DNA from: Pedobacter arcticus A12
GTDB taxonomy: Bacteria; Bacteroidota; Bacteroidia; Sphingobacteriales; Sphingobacteriaceae
Assembly (NCBI RefSeq): GCF_000302595.1
Contig: NZ_JH947125.1
Coordinates: forward strand, 1,052,785 to 1,116,784
DNA length: 64,000 bases
Direction of reading: 5' to 3'
The notes under the pieces are model-generated. The model worked only from the letters and a program-made list of their open reading frames with translations, had not been told where the DNA came from and did no database searches. The stretch's first letter is position 1. Every line of letters begins with the position of its first letter. The translations under genes and the position numbers were made by a program. Below, piece after piece: positions 1 through 8,311 of this stretch.

Positions 1-380
1 TACCTATTTTAAGGGGAGCAGTATCGCAGGTAAACTGCGGGATATAGACGGCTGGTTGCGTAACCGCCTGCGCTACTGCATCTGGACGGACTGGAAGAAA
101 CCCGAACGTAAACGGAAAAACCTGATACGATTAGGGGTAGATGCCGACCACGCCTATGCATGGAGCAGGACAAGAAAAGGAGGCTGGCGCATAGCGCAGA
201 GCCCGATTCTTAACACTACCATAACTATCAAAAGGCTAAAGCAGAAAGGCTACATTCCAATGCTTGAAATCTACACAAAACTCAACCCATCAGTTTACGA
301 ACCGCCGTATACGAGACCCGTACGTACGGTGGTGTGAGAGGCGCACTCTGTCAGGTTTCTGGCAGAGCCGTCTACTCGAT
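1..380 (+). mobile_element. Group II intron, 3' portion (5' end outside window)
   Basis: This is the 3' part of a bacterial group II intron. It holds the end of the intron-encoded protein followed by folded RNA domains. A domain V-like hairpin lies at 301-333: the arms ACCGCCGTA (301-309) and TACGGTGGT (325-333) pair over 9 bp, and CG at 323-324 matches the usual two-nucleotide bulge. A second hairpin at 346-367 (9-bp stem, GTTT loop) fits domain VI. The 3' boundary near 380 is an estimate from the CTACTCGAT end. The intron ends about 15 nt from the stop codon of the opposite-strand ankyrin gene. Confidence 0.8.
2..337 (+). CDS. ltrA: Group II intron reverse transcriptase/maturase, C-terminal fragment
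   Basis: This is the C-terminal ~111 residues of a group II intron-encoded protein; the reverse transcriptase domain lies left of the window. The visible part matches the maturase (GIIM, domain X) region: the segment GWLRNRLRYCIWTDWKKP, then LIRLGV and a C-terminal part containing LKQKGYIPM. The frame is open from base 2, so the ATG at 56 is internal. The protein would assist intron splicing and retrohoming. The stop codon (335-337) comes just after domain V, so the last residues are encoded by the catalytic RNA hairpin itself. Confidence 0.85.
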   Translation, partial: TYFKGSSIAGKLRDIDGWLRNRLRYCIWTDWKKPERKRKNLIRLGVDADHAYAWSRTRKGGWRIAQSPILNTTITIKRLKQKGYIPMLEIYTKLNPSVYEPPYTRPVRTVV

Positions 381-394
381 TGTGTGAAGCTTTT

Positions 395-1402
395 TCACCA
401 GACTTTCCACCATTTTTTTTTCTCGTCTGTTTCGTCGTTATTATTTTTGTTGTAAAAAATACAAATTTGGTCTGTCAAATAATCATAAACATCGTCTTCT
501 AAATAAGGCTTTTTCGGGTTCATCATCTTTTTAATTTCATTTGTTATTTTTTTAACATCATCGCTACTTGTCTTGTTAAATGTAGTCAGCGTTTTCAAAA
601 TGAATTCTGCAAAGTCTTTGTGTGCTTTTGCATAATTCACGTTCCCGTTTCTATACGCTTCGTCTTGTAAAATGTCCAATCCACGTAGCATTTCTCCTTC
701 TAATGTTTCAGCTTCGCCTCTTGCTGGAATTAAGTTTGTACGAATATGTTTAACAAGTTCGGGATATTTATAGTTTGTTGGAAATTCGGGTTGATTTGTA
801 TTGACTGGCTTATAAATTGGGTTTAATTTTTCACATTTTTCAGCAAGTTGTTGAACGTCCTCGCTTGTACGTTCTAACCATTTTCTTGGTGTTACTCCAA
901 ACTTGTTTGCATAGTCAATATTTGCTCCCAACATAAATATTTTTTCAAGAACGTTTAAATGAATTTGCCTTTGTTCTCCCTCACTTCTCCACGGAAAGCT
1001 TTGAATTGCCCAATAGGCAATCGTTGCCCCATTTTTGTCTGTGGAATTTACATCTCCTCCAAAGTCTAAAAAAAGGTCTAATGCTTTAATTAACTTTTCT
1101 TGCTGTACTGCAATGTGTAAAGAGTTGTATCCTGATTTGCAATTTAAGTTTGGGTCAGCCCCATTCTCCAAAAAGTAACGAAGTAATTTCAATCGTTCGT
1201 TTTCGTCCTTTATTCCAAAAGAAGTGAGAACTTCCATTAAAATCGGCGAATAGGAATAATCGTCATAAACGTTTAGGTCCATTTTATTTTGTTCAATAAT
1301 AATTTTAATATTGTCAAAATCTCCTTTTGCAATTGCAGATAATAATGGTCGTTTATATTGGTCTGGGATTATTTTAATCATACTCATTCGGTCTTGATAC
1401 AC
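395..1402 (-). CDS. Ankyrin-repeat protein
   Basis: A 335-residue protein with two or three ankyrin repeats in its N-terminal half. The clearest pieces are LLRYFLENGADPNLN, GYNSLHIAVQQ and GGDVNSTDKNGATIAYWAI; the C-terminal half is not recognised and ends in a Lys/Trp-rich tail. There is no signal peptide, so it is probably cytoplasmic, with a role in protein-protein contacts. Nearby methionines at residues 6 and 8 are alternative starts. It lies downstream of the nadB-carbonic anhydrase pair on the same strand but after a 188-bp gap. It is AT-rich and abuts a group II intron, which suggests an accessory gene. Function is unknown. Confidence 0.75.
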   Translation of the reverse strand: MYQDRMSMIKIIPDQYKRPLLSAIAKGDFDNIKIIIEQNKMDLNVYDDYSYSPILMEVLTSFGIKDENERLKLLRYFLENGADPNLNCKSGYNSLHIAVQQEKLIKALDLFLDFGGDVNSTDKNGATIAYWAIQSFPWRSEGEQRQIHLNVLEKIFMLGANIDYANKFGVTPRKWLERTSEDVQQLAEKCEKLNPIYKPVNTNQPEFPTNYKYPELVKHIRTNLIPARGEAETLEGEMLRGLDILQDEAYRNGNVNYAKAHKDFAEFILKTLTTFNKTSSDDVKKITNEIKKMMNPKKPYLEDDVYDYLTDQICIFYNKNNNDETDEKKKWWKVW

Positions 1403-1410
1403 GGTTGGTT

Positions 1411-1488
1411 AAAGTTGCACACAACTTACATATATGTGCAACCCAATTGCACAAACACGACAAACGGATGCTGTATATGTGCAACTTT
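1411..1488. promoter_or_regulatory. Cluster of four TTGCACA/TGTGCAA heptamers
   Basis: Upstream of the ankyrin gene the heptamer TTGCACA occurs at 1415-1421 and 1447-1453, and its complement TGTGCAA at 1435-1441 and 1478-1484. The outer pair extends to an 11-bp perfect inverted repeat (1411-1421 with 1478-1488). The position suits an operator or a recombination boundary, but no protein can be assigned to it. Confidence 0.4.
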
Positions 1489-1590
1489 TATATGCATATG
1501 TTTTTCTAAAAATAGCTAAAATTTTGAATGAATACAGCTATCGAATCAATCCTATAACTTAATTAAATAACCCTACCTCAATCAAATATC

Positions 1591-2100
1591 CTACTCAAAC
1601 CACCCAGCATACATCACATAATTGTGAGGTAATTTCTTTAACATCTCTCTTTGCTCATCAGTAAGTGGCTTTATCTTTTTAGCAGGTACGCCGGCATACA
1701 AATAGCCGCTTTCGCAGATTGTATTTTCTAAAATTACAGCTCCCGCAGCAATAATTACAAACTCTTCCACAACTGCGTGATCCATTACAATAGCGCCCAT
1801 CCCAATCAAAATATGATTCTGTAAAGTACAGCCATGCACCAAAGCATTGTGTCCAACAGAAACGTAACTGCCAATTGTGGTTGCCGCCTTTAGGTAGGTG
1901 GCGTGGATCACCGTTCCGTCTTGTATGTTGGTATAATCACCAATAGTAATGCTGTTTACGTCGCCTCTAATCACGGTATTAAACCAAACCGAACAATGAT
2001 GCCCCATAACCACATCGCCAACGATAGTAGCATTATCTGCAATAAAACAATCGTTGCCCCAAATGGGTAATTTATCTTTAACTGGAAGTATTAATGGCAT
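1591..2100 (-). CDS. Gamma-carbonic-anhydrase-like hexapeptide-repeat protein
   Basis: A 169-residue left-handed beta-helix protein of the gamma-carbonic anhydrase family (YrdA/PaaY type). Hexapeptide repeats run through most of the chain. The metal-binding histidine regions are visible as DGTVIHATY and GHNALVHGC, followed by the family-typical IGMGAIVMDHAVVE. Family members form trimers with Zn or Fe at subunit interfaces; many have weak or unproven carbonic anhydrase activity, so the substrate is uncertain. Its ATG is 1 bp beyond the nadB stop, so the two are very probably co-transcribed, although no metabolic link is obvious. Confidence 0.88.
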   Translation of the reverse strand: MPLILPVKDKLPIWGNDCFIADNATIVGDVVMGHHCSVWFNTVIRGDVNSITIGDYTNIQDGTVIHATYLKAATTIGSYVSVGHNALVHGCTLQNHILIGMGAIVMDHAVVEEFVIIAAGAVILENTICESGYLYAGVPAKKIKPLTDEQREMLKKLPHNYVMYAGWFE

Positions 2101-2101
2101 A

Positions 2102-3691
2102 TTAAAGTATGGTATCTTTTAATTCGGGTAAATGATCTGGATAATCGGTTGTATAATGCAGTCCACGACTTTCTTTTCTTTCGCTAGCCGACTTAATAAC
2201 CACGTAAGAGACCTCAATCAAGTTCCTCAATTCGCAAAGCTTAACAGATAACTTGGTTTTTCTATAAAAATCTTCCGTTTCCTCATACAACAACCGTAAT
2301 CTACGCATCGCTCGTTCCAACCTAAAATCAGAACGCACAATACCAACATAATCACTCATCATTTTCTGCATTTCACGAATGTTATGCGTAACCAAGATAT
2401 CTTCGTTGGAAAGCTGGGTATCTTTATCGTTCCAGTCTGGAATTCCTTCTGGAATGTGTAAATCTTTCAATTTTTCTTTCGATGATAAATAGCTACGGTG
2501 AGCAAAAACCGCCGCTTCCAATAATGAGTTAGATGCCAAACGGTTAGCGCCATGTAAACCAGTTGATGAAACTTCGCCACAAGCATACAAACCTTCTAAC
2601 GATGATTGTCCGTTTTCATCAACCATTACGCCACCGCACATATAATGACAAGCGGGTGTAACCGGGATCATATCCTTTGTCATATCCAAACCGATAGACA
2701 AACATTTAGCGTATATATTAGGAAAATGGTTTAAGATATCTGCTTTTTTACGATGCCTAATATCGAGGTAAACATAATCGACTCCCGATTTCTTCATTTC
2801 ATTATCAATTGCCCTGGCTACAATATCACGCGGTGCTAAAGAACCTCTTTCATCATACTCGTACATAAACTCCTCGCCGGTAATTCTTTTTAATACACCG
2901 CCAAAACCCCGTACCGCTTCAGAAATTAAAAATGATGGATACTCTCCAGGATTGTACAACGCTGTTGGGTGGAACTGCATAAATTCCATATTTCTAATTC
3001 TGGCTTTAGCCCGATAAGCCATTGCAACACCATCACCAGTTGCAATAACCGGGTTTGTAGTAGAACTATAAATATGACCTGCACCACCAGCCGCCAATAA
3101 GGTAATCTTTGCTAAAAACTTCTCAACCTTATGTGTTTTGGTATCAAAAGCATAAGCTCCAAAACACTTGATATTCTCCGAATGACGCGTAACATACTCT
3201 CCTAAATGATGTTGCGTAATCAAATCAACAACAAAATAATGCGTTAAAATTTCAATGTTCGGGTTTTCATGAATCTCATGCAACAAAGCCCGTTCAATTT
3301 CAAAACCGGTTACATCTTTATAATGTAATACCCTATTTTCAGAATGCCCACCTTCCCTACCTAAATCATAAACACCGCCTTCATCTTTGTCAAATTTGGT
3401 TCCGTACTGGATAATTTCATTAATTCTATCCGGTCCTTCTTTAACAACAATCTCCACAATATCTTTATGGCACAGGCCGTCGCCAGCAATTAACGTATCA
3501 GAAATGTGTTTTTCAAAAGAATCTCCAACTTTATCAACAACTACGGCAACACCACCTTGGGCATACTTAGTGTTAGATTCATCTTCGTTAGACTTGGTAA
3601 CTATCAGAACTTTACCATGTTTGGCTGCCTTAAGTGCAAAACTTAGTCCTGCAATACCAGATCCTATTACTAAGTAATCAACATTTTTCAT
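2102..3691 (-). CDS. nadB: L-aspartate oxidase
   Basis: NadB oxidises L-aspartate to iminoaspartate with FAD, the first step of de novo NAD synthesis; NadA (divergent neighbour) then makes quinolinate. The FAD-binding motif GSGIAG is at residues 10-15. The succinate dehydrogenase/NadB flavoprotein signatures are present: MEFMQFHPTALYNPG, LAPRDIVARAID, CHYMCGG and GLYACGEVSSTGLHGANR. I chose the ATG at 3691, giving MKNVDYLVIGSG and 529 residues; the open frame starts at an upstream TTG (3703) that would add four residues. Length is normal for the family. Confidence 0.96.
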   Translation of the reverse strand: MKNVDYLVIGSGIAGLSFALKAAKHGKVLIVTKSNEDESNTKYAQGGVAVVVDKVGDSFEKHISDTLIAGDGLCHKDIVEIVVKEGPDRINEIIQYGTKFDKDEGGVYDLGREGGHSENRVLHYKDVTGFEIERALLHEIHENPNIEILTHYFVVDLITQHHLGEYVTRHSENIKCFGAYAFDTKTHKVEKFLAKITLLAAGGAGHIYSSTTNPVIATGDGVAMAYRAKARIRNMEFMQFHPTALYNPGEYPSFLISEAVRGFGGVLKRITGEEFMYEYDERGSLAPRDIVARAIDNEMKKSGVDYVYLDIRHRKKADILNHFPNIYAKCLSIGLDMTKDMIPVTPACHYMCGGVMVDENGQSSLEGLYACGEVSSTGLHGANRLASNSLLEAAVFAHRSYLSSKEKLKDLHIPEGIPDWNDKDTQLSNEDILVTHNIREMQKMMSDYVGIVRSDFRLERAMRRLRLLYEETEDFYRKTKLSVKLCELRNLIEVSYVVIKSASERKESRGLHYTTDYPDHLPELKDTIL

Positions 3692-4137
3692 CGGTGAAAA
3701 CAATATATAATGAGTAATTAATATTAAATGTGAATAAACTATATAAAGGTGTTAATTTTGTGTAAACAAATAGTGAAAAGTTTTAATTAATGTGGATAAC
3801 CTCCATCTTTATTAAAAATCAATAAATATTTATCCTTTTACTCTACACAAAACATCCAAATAACTAACGTTTTTATTTTATAAACGATTAACGGTAAAAA
3901 ATTAAAAAATATAAATAGGTAAATTTAAAATAGCTATAAATCAACTCAATACAAGTACTTAAATGTTAACAAACTGTTAACATGTTTTTATTAATCATAT
4001 ATCAAAAAAAAACTGCTTCAACTTATACACCAAACTAACACACTAATAAGTAATAGCTTTCTCTTATATATAAAAATTGTTTGTTATTAGGAAAGTGGAA
4101 AAAGGCAAATTTTGATTTTATACATTTGAACATCGAA
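3692..4137. other. nadB-nadA divergent intergenic region
   Basis: About 446 bp of very AT-rich DNA between the divergent start codons of nadB and nadA. It must hold both promoters. I could not point to a convincing TAnnTTTG -7 element or a clear palindromic operator for either gene. No ORF is credible here; the upstream in-frame TTG at 4081 is an artefact of the open frame. Confidence 0.5.
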
Positions 4138-5130
4138 ATGAATATTGCAGAGGAAATAAATTTAAAAGGTTTTATTGACGAACCTATTGACCCAAGCTTG
4201 GATCTGTTTGCCGAGATTGAAAGGTTAAAGAAAGAAAAGAACGCGGTTATATTAGCGCATTATTATCAAGAACCTGATATACAGGATGTTGCAGATTATA
4301 TTGGTGATAGTTTAGGCTTATCACAAGAAGCTGCTAAAACGGATGCTAGTGTAATTGTTTTTGCTGGTGTACATTTTATGGCAGAAACTGCTAAGATATT
4401 GTCTCCAAATAAAAAGGTTTTATTGCCTGATGCCAAAGCTGGTTGTTCATTATCTGATAGCTGTCCGCCACATTTATTTAAAAAGTTTAAAGAGAAATAT
4501 CCAGATCATTTGGTAATTACTTATGTAAACTGTACGGCAGAGTTAAAAGCATTGAGCGATATTGTTTGTACATCAAGTAATGCAGTGCAAATTGTAAACA
4601 GCTTACCGGCAGATCAAAAAATAATATTCGGCCCGGATAAAAATTTGGGTGCTTATGTTATCAAAAAAACTGGCCGTGATATGGTTTTGTGGAATGGCGC
4701 TTGTATGGTGCATGAGATTTTTGCGAGGGAGAAAATTACCAAATTAAAGCAACGCCATCCCGAAGCAAAATTTATAGCTCACCCAGAGTGTGAGGAAGCT
4801 GTTTTAGAAATGGCAGATTATGTAGGTTCTACCACAGGTTTGTTGAATTATACTATCAATAACCCAGCAACAACGTTTATAGTGGCTACAGAAGCAGGAA
4901 TTATCCATCAGATGGAGAAATCTAATCCTGATAAAACTTTCATTCCTGCGCCACCAAATAACGCTTGTGCCTGTAATGATTGTCCGCATATGAAACGGAA
5001 TACTTTGGAAAAATTATATTTATGTTTAAAAAACGAGCAACCAGAAATAGATGTTCCACGTGAAATTATAGAAAGAGCAAGATTACCTATAGAGCGAATG
5101 TTGAAGATTTCTGCGGAATTGGGTTTGTAG
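4138..5130 (+). CDS. nadA: Quinolinate synthase A
   Basis: NadA condenses iminoaspartate with dihydroxyacetone phosphate to quinolinate, using a [4Fe-4S] cluster. The three expected cysteine regions are present: [18 protein letters not shown] and the C-terminal [29 protein letters not shown] near the N-terminus is also typical. I start at the ATG at 4138 ([12 protein letters not shown], 330 residues), since the first start of the open frame is a TTG 19 codons upstream with no family resemblance. It diverges from nadB; nadC is not in the window. A terminator hairpin follows directly. Confidence 0.96.
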   Translation: MNIAEEINLKGFIDEPIDPSLDLFAEIERLKKEKNAVILAHYYQEPDIQDVADYIGDSLGLSQEAAKTDASVIVFAGVHFMAETAKILSPNKKVLLPDAKAGCSLSDSCPPHLFKKFKEKYPDHLVITYVNCTAELKALSDIVCTSSNAVQIVNSLPADQKIIFGPDKNLGAYVIKKTGRDMVLWNGACMVHEIFAREKITKLKQRHPEAKFIAHPECEEAVLEMADYVGSTTGLLNYTINNPATTFIVATEAGIIHQMEKSNPDKTFIPAPPNNACACNDCPHMKRNTLEKLYLCLKNEQPEIDVPREIIERARLPIERMLKISAELGL

Positions 5131-5140
5131 AAAATTGATG

Positions 5141-5175
5141 GCCGAACCCCGAAAAAAAATCGCGGTTCGGCTTTA
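5141..5175 (+). terminator. Rho-independent-like terminator after nadA
   Basis: Perfect 8-bp stem GCCGAACC (5141-5148) with GGTTCGGC (5164-5171), A-rich loop, followed by TTTA. It lies 10 bp after the nadA stop. Confidence 0.7.
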
Positions 5176-5269
5176 CACTACAATCTTTTATTTTTAATGT
5201 GATTTATAGGCTAGAAACAAAAATGATTTCCATTTAAATCCCTGATAAAGTCATTTTTATACAGTTAAA

Positions 5270-5295
5270 ACTCATCGTATATACTAACGATGGGT
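5270..5295 (-). terminator. Hairpin downstream of the YeiH-like gene
   Basis: Stem ACTCATCGT (5270-5278) with ACGATGGGT (5287-5295), containing one G-T pair. On the minus strand it is followed by TTTT, so it probably terminates the transporter transcript. Confidence 0.5.
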
Positions 5296-5339
5296 TGTTT
5301 TATAGTAATTTGAAATAGTTAGGAAAGCTATAAACCTAG

Positions 5340-6290
5340 TTAAGAAAAATTGTAAATCACATACAGTGCAGCTCCAGAAACTAAAACCCAAAGTACCAAA
5401 CCTTGCAATAAAGGCTTAAACCCCACAGATTTTAATACCGCTTTAGATAAACCTGTTCCGATTAAAAATAGGGTTAAAGTAAGTGCCAGTTTAGAGATAG
5501 CTACAATGTAAGGAGCAATCATTTTAACAGGTTCAAAAAAAGTACTGGCTAACATTGCCAATAGAAACAATCCAATAAAATAAGGAATTTTAATTTTTTT
5601 AGATGGATTTTTAAAGATGAAAGCACTAGCCAAAGCGATTGGAATGATCCATAAAGCCCGCATTAATTTTACGGTTGTGGCAACCTGTAATGCTTCTGCA
5701 CCGTACTTATTCGCCGCTCCAACTACAGAACTGGTATCATGAATGGCAATGGCACACCACAAGCCAAACTGACTTTGTGATAAATTAAAGTAATGACCCA
5801 CCACAGGGAAAACAAAGAGTGCCACCGCGTTTAAAATGAAAATAATTCCTAAAGCTATAGAAGTTTCTTTTTCTTTGGTTCGTAAAACTGGGGCTAATGC
5901 AGCAATGGCGCTTCCTCCACAAATAGCGGTTCCAGCTGAGATTAAAAAAGAGGTTTTCTTTTCTGTTTTCAATATTTTTCCAAATAGCAATCCTAAGAAT
6001 ATGGTTCCGAAAATAGATGCCACGGTATAAATAAAACCACTTTTTCCGCTTTGTATTGCCATGGTCAAGTTCATCCCGAAACCTAAACCAACAACAGCAA
6101 ACTGCAACAAAAAAGCAACCGTCGTATGACTTTGTTTTTTAAAAGGATGATCAAAAAACTGAACCAGGATAATCCCTCCTAATAAAGCTACTAGCGGGCT
6201 AACCCATGGCGTTAAGCAAAGTAAGGCACAAATAATATAAATTATTTTTTCTTTGGAAAAGTAAGCTGATATGCTGTGTGTATGTTCCAT
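5340..6290 (-). CDS. YeiH/UPF0324-family putative sulfate exporter
   Basis: A 316-residue integral membrane protein with about ten hydrophobic segments, of the YeiH/UPF0324 family (often annotated as putative sulfate exporter). Family signatures are GTAICGGSAIAALAP in the middle and AIHDTSSVVGAANKYGAEAL further on. The true substrate is not settled experimentally for most members. The gene follows a LysR regulator on the same strand after an 83-bp gap, matching the recurrent pairing of yeiH with the LysR gene yeiE. It is probably controlled by that regulator. Confidence 0.88.
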   Translation of the reverse strand: MEHTHSISAYFSKEKIIYIICALLCLTPWVSPLVALLGGIILVQFFDHPFKKQSHTTVAFLLQFAVVGLGFGMNLTMAIQSGKSGFIYTVASIFGTIFLGLLFGKILKTEKKTSFLISAGTAICGGSAIAALAPVLRTKEKETSIALGIIFILNAVALFVFPVVGHYFNLSQSQFGLWCAIAIHDTSSVVGAANKYGAEALQVATTVKLMRALWIIPIALASAFIFKNPSKKIKIPYFIGLFLLAMLASTFFEPVKMIAPYIVAISKLALTLTLFLIGTGLSKAVLKSVGFKPLLQGLVLWVLVSGAALYVIYNFS

Positions 6291-6373
6291 CTTTCTGAAT
6301 GTTTTGTGTTAAACAACAGTACAAAGATGGGGAGGATTACAGGCGTTTTTATATCGTATAAAATGATGCGCTA

Positions 6374-7264
6374 TTACTTTAAGTTATACTTAGATGCAAA
6401 CTTGATAAAAACTTCTGGGAGTTTTGCCACATCACCCTGTTTTTGGACAAAGAAAAGCGGACGTTCAATACTGAAGTTATTTACATCTACAATCCTTAAT
6501 TTATGGTGTTTTAGCTCTTTTAAAACCGCATGAATAGAGATAAAAGCTAAGCAATCGCTATTTTGCAAATAAGCTTTAATGCTTTCTATATTGCCCAATT
6601 GCATTTCAATTTGTAAATCGCTTATTTTTATACCTGCTTCTTTTAAAGCATGGGCAACTACTTCTAAAGATCCAGAACCGGGTTCGCGTAGCAAAAACTG
6701 ATAGGTCTTTAAGGCCTCAATACTGGTATTTCCCTTCACTTTCTGGTTTTCGTTATTGCAAACCAACACCAGTTCATCATCTAAAAAATGGGTATAGCTG
6801 ATTTGCGGACTTTTTGACCGGCCTTCTATCAAACCTAAATCAATTTCTCTATTCAATAAAGCTTGTTCAATATGTTCTGTATTGCCACTAATCAGCTGAA
6901 TTTTAACATCCGTAAACTGCTGATGAAATTTTGCCAGAATCTCCGGTAAAACGTATTGTGCAATGGTTGAGCTTGCGCCGATTTTTAAAACTCCTTTATG
7001 TTCGTCATTCAAGGTGTTCATATCAAATTCCAAGTCTTTGTAAAAGGCAATCAGCTTTTCAGTGTGTTTTAAAAGTAATTTTCCGGCATCTGTTAAGGCT
7101 ATTTTACTCCCGTTACGGTCAAACAGTTTCAGTTTAAAATGGTTTTCTAATTCGTGGATATGCTTAGTTACCGCGGGTTGCGTGATGAAAAGCTCTGCCG
7201 CAGCTTTGGTAAAATTCAATCGCTTGGCAGTGGTATAAAAAACCTGAAGACGGAAATTGAGCAT
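6374..7264 (-). CDS. LysR-family transcriptional regulator
   Basis: A 296-residue LysR regulator. The winged helix-turn-helix is residues 1-60, with the signature FTKAAAELFITQPAVTKHIHELE, and the effector-binding domain follows (GVLKIGASSTIAQYVLPEIL, then DLGLIEG). Of known LysR types it most resembles CbbR/YeiE proteins. It is upstream of, and co-directional with, the YeiH-like transporter and divergent from a short-chain dehydrogenase, so it likely controls one or both from the shared 71-bp spacer. An imperfect palindrome there is a candidate binding site. Confidence 0.93.
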   Translation of the reverse strand: MLNFRLQVFYTTAKRLNFTKAAAELFITQPAVTKHIHELENHFKLKLFDRNGSKIALTDAGKLLLKHTEKLIAFYKDLEFDMNTLNDEHKGVLKIGASSTIAQYVLPEILAKFHQQFTDVKIQLISGNTEHIEQALLNREIDLGLIEGRSKSPQISYTHFLDDELVLVCNNENQKVKGNTSIEALKTYQFLLREPGSGSLEVVAHALKEAGIKISDLQIEMQLGNIESIKAYLQNSDCLAFISIHAVLKELKHHKLRIVDVNNFSIERPLFFVQKQGDVAKLPEVFIKFASKYNLK

Positions 7265-7267
7265 TCG

Positions 7268-7295
7268 CTAATTTATAAATGTTTTTACATATTAG
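7268..7295. promoter_or_regulatory. Candidate LysR operator (imperfect palindrome)
   Basis: In the spacer between the divergent LysR and SDR genes, CTAAT at 7268-7272 faces ATTAG at 7291-7295, and inner bases TATAAA/TTTA also pair, giving about 10 of 13 matched half-site positions around 7281.5. Position and symmetry suit an autoregulatory LysR site. This is inference from symmetry only. Confidence 0.45.
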
Positions 7296-7335
7296 TTGGC
7301 AGAGAATTTGGGCTAACTCATAAAATTTAAAAATT

Positions 7336-8043
7336 ATGCAAAATTTAAAAGATAAAGTAGCGCTGATTACTGGCGCCACAAAAGGAATTGGTTACGGTGT
7401 TGCCGAAGCATTGTTAAAACTAGGCGTAAAGGTGGTTGTCACCAGCAGAAGTCAGGAAAGTGCAGATGAAGCTGCTAAGAAATTGGGAGCTGGTGCTTTA
7501 GGAATTGCTGCGGATGTAAAAGATTTTACATCGCAGCAAGCGGCGGTGGCTAAAACGATCGACAAATTCGGGAGTTTAGATTTTCTGATTGCCAACGCAG
7601 GTGTCGGTCATTTTGCTAATATTGAAGATTTAACTATTGAAGATTGGCAAGAAACCATCGACACCAATTTAACAGGCGTTTTTTACAGCGTAAAAGCTTC
7701 GCTTGATGCGATAAAGAAAGCGAAAGGTTATATCATCACCATATCCAGCTTGGCGGGTACAAACTTTTTTGAAAACGGCTCTGCTTATAATGCTAGTAAA
7801 TTTGGTTTAACAGGTTTTACACAATCTATGATGTTGGATTTACGCAATCAAGACGTAAAAGTAAGTACCATTATGCCGGGTTCGGTGGCTACACACTTTG
7901 CAGAGCATACCCCAGATCAGGAGAAAGACGCATGGAAAATACAGCCGGAAGACATTGGTCAGTTAGTGGTGGATTTATTGAATATGCACCCAAGAACTTT
8001 GCCGAGTAAAATTGAGGTAAGGCCAACTAAGACGGCTAATTAA
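7336..8043 (+). CDS. Short-chain dehydrogenase/reductase (SDR)
   Basis: A 235-residue classical SDR. The nucleotide-binding motif TGATKGIG lies near residues 14-21, NAGVGH follows, and the catalytic set is ISSLAG with YNASK (Tyr and Lys three apart). It resembles 3-oxoacyl-ACP reductase-like SDRs, but the substrate cannot be read from sequence. It is transcribed away from the LysR gene with 71 bp between the start codons, so it may be a LysR target. It is single-gene, ending in a strong hairpin. Confidence 0.9.
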   Translation: MQNLKDKVALITGATKGIGYGVAEALLKLGVKVVVTSRSQESADEAAKKLGAGALGIAADVKDFTSQQAAVAKTIDKFGSLDFLIANAGVGHFANIEDLTIEDWQETIDTNLTGVFYSVKASLDAIKKAKGYIITISSLAGTNFFENGSAYNASKFGLTGFTQSMMLDLRNQDVKVSTIMPGSVATHFAEHTPDQEKDAWKIQPEDIGQLVVDLLNMHPRTLPSKIEVRPTKTAN

Positions 8044-8051
8044 ATTTCAAT

Positions 8052-8112
8052 AAAAAAGATTGGTGCGTTTCCCGCCAGCTGGCGGGTCGGGCTATTCGTT
8101 CCAATCTTTTTT
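8052..8112. terminator. Two-level hairpin terminator with a 16-bp palindrome
   Basis: The outer arms AAAAAAGATTGG and CCAATCTTTTTT enclose a perfect 16-bp palindrome CCCGCCAGCTGGCGGG (8071-8086). It is a good terminator for the SDR gene on the plus strand. The GC-rich core looks like an inserted repeat unit inside an older terminator. Confidence 0.7.
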
Positions 8113-8311
8113 ATGAAGAAGAAAAAAGGATTTCCACTACTATCCCTAACGCAGAAAAGGCATTCCTATGTTAATGTAGCTCCTCCCCGTTGAATGTTTC
8201 TAAAAGCTTTCAATTCATAATAACACGAATGTTGATCAACTGATGAAACCTTTGTGATATCAATTTTAACTAAATTTTGTACCTTTCGCTCTAATTTTAG
8301 AGGAGAATAAA

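Noticed and set aside
3703-3703. TTG start of nadB at 3703
   Set aside because: The ATG at 3691 gives the family-typical N-terminus right before the GxGxxG motif.
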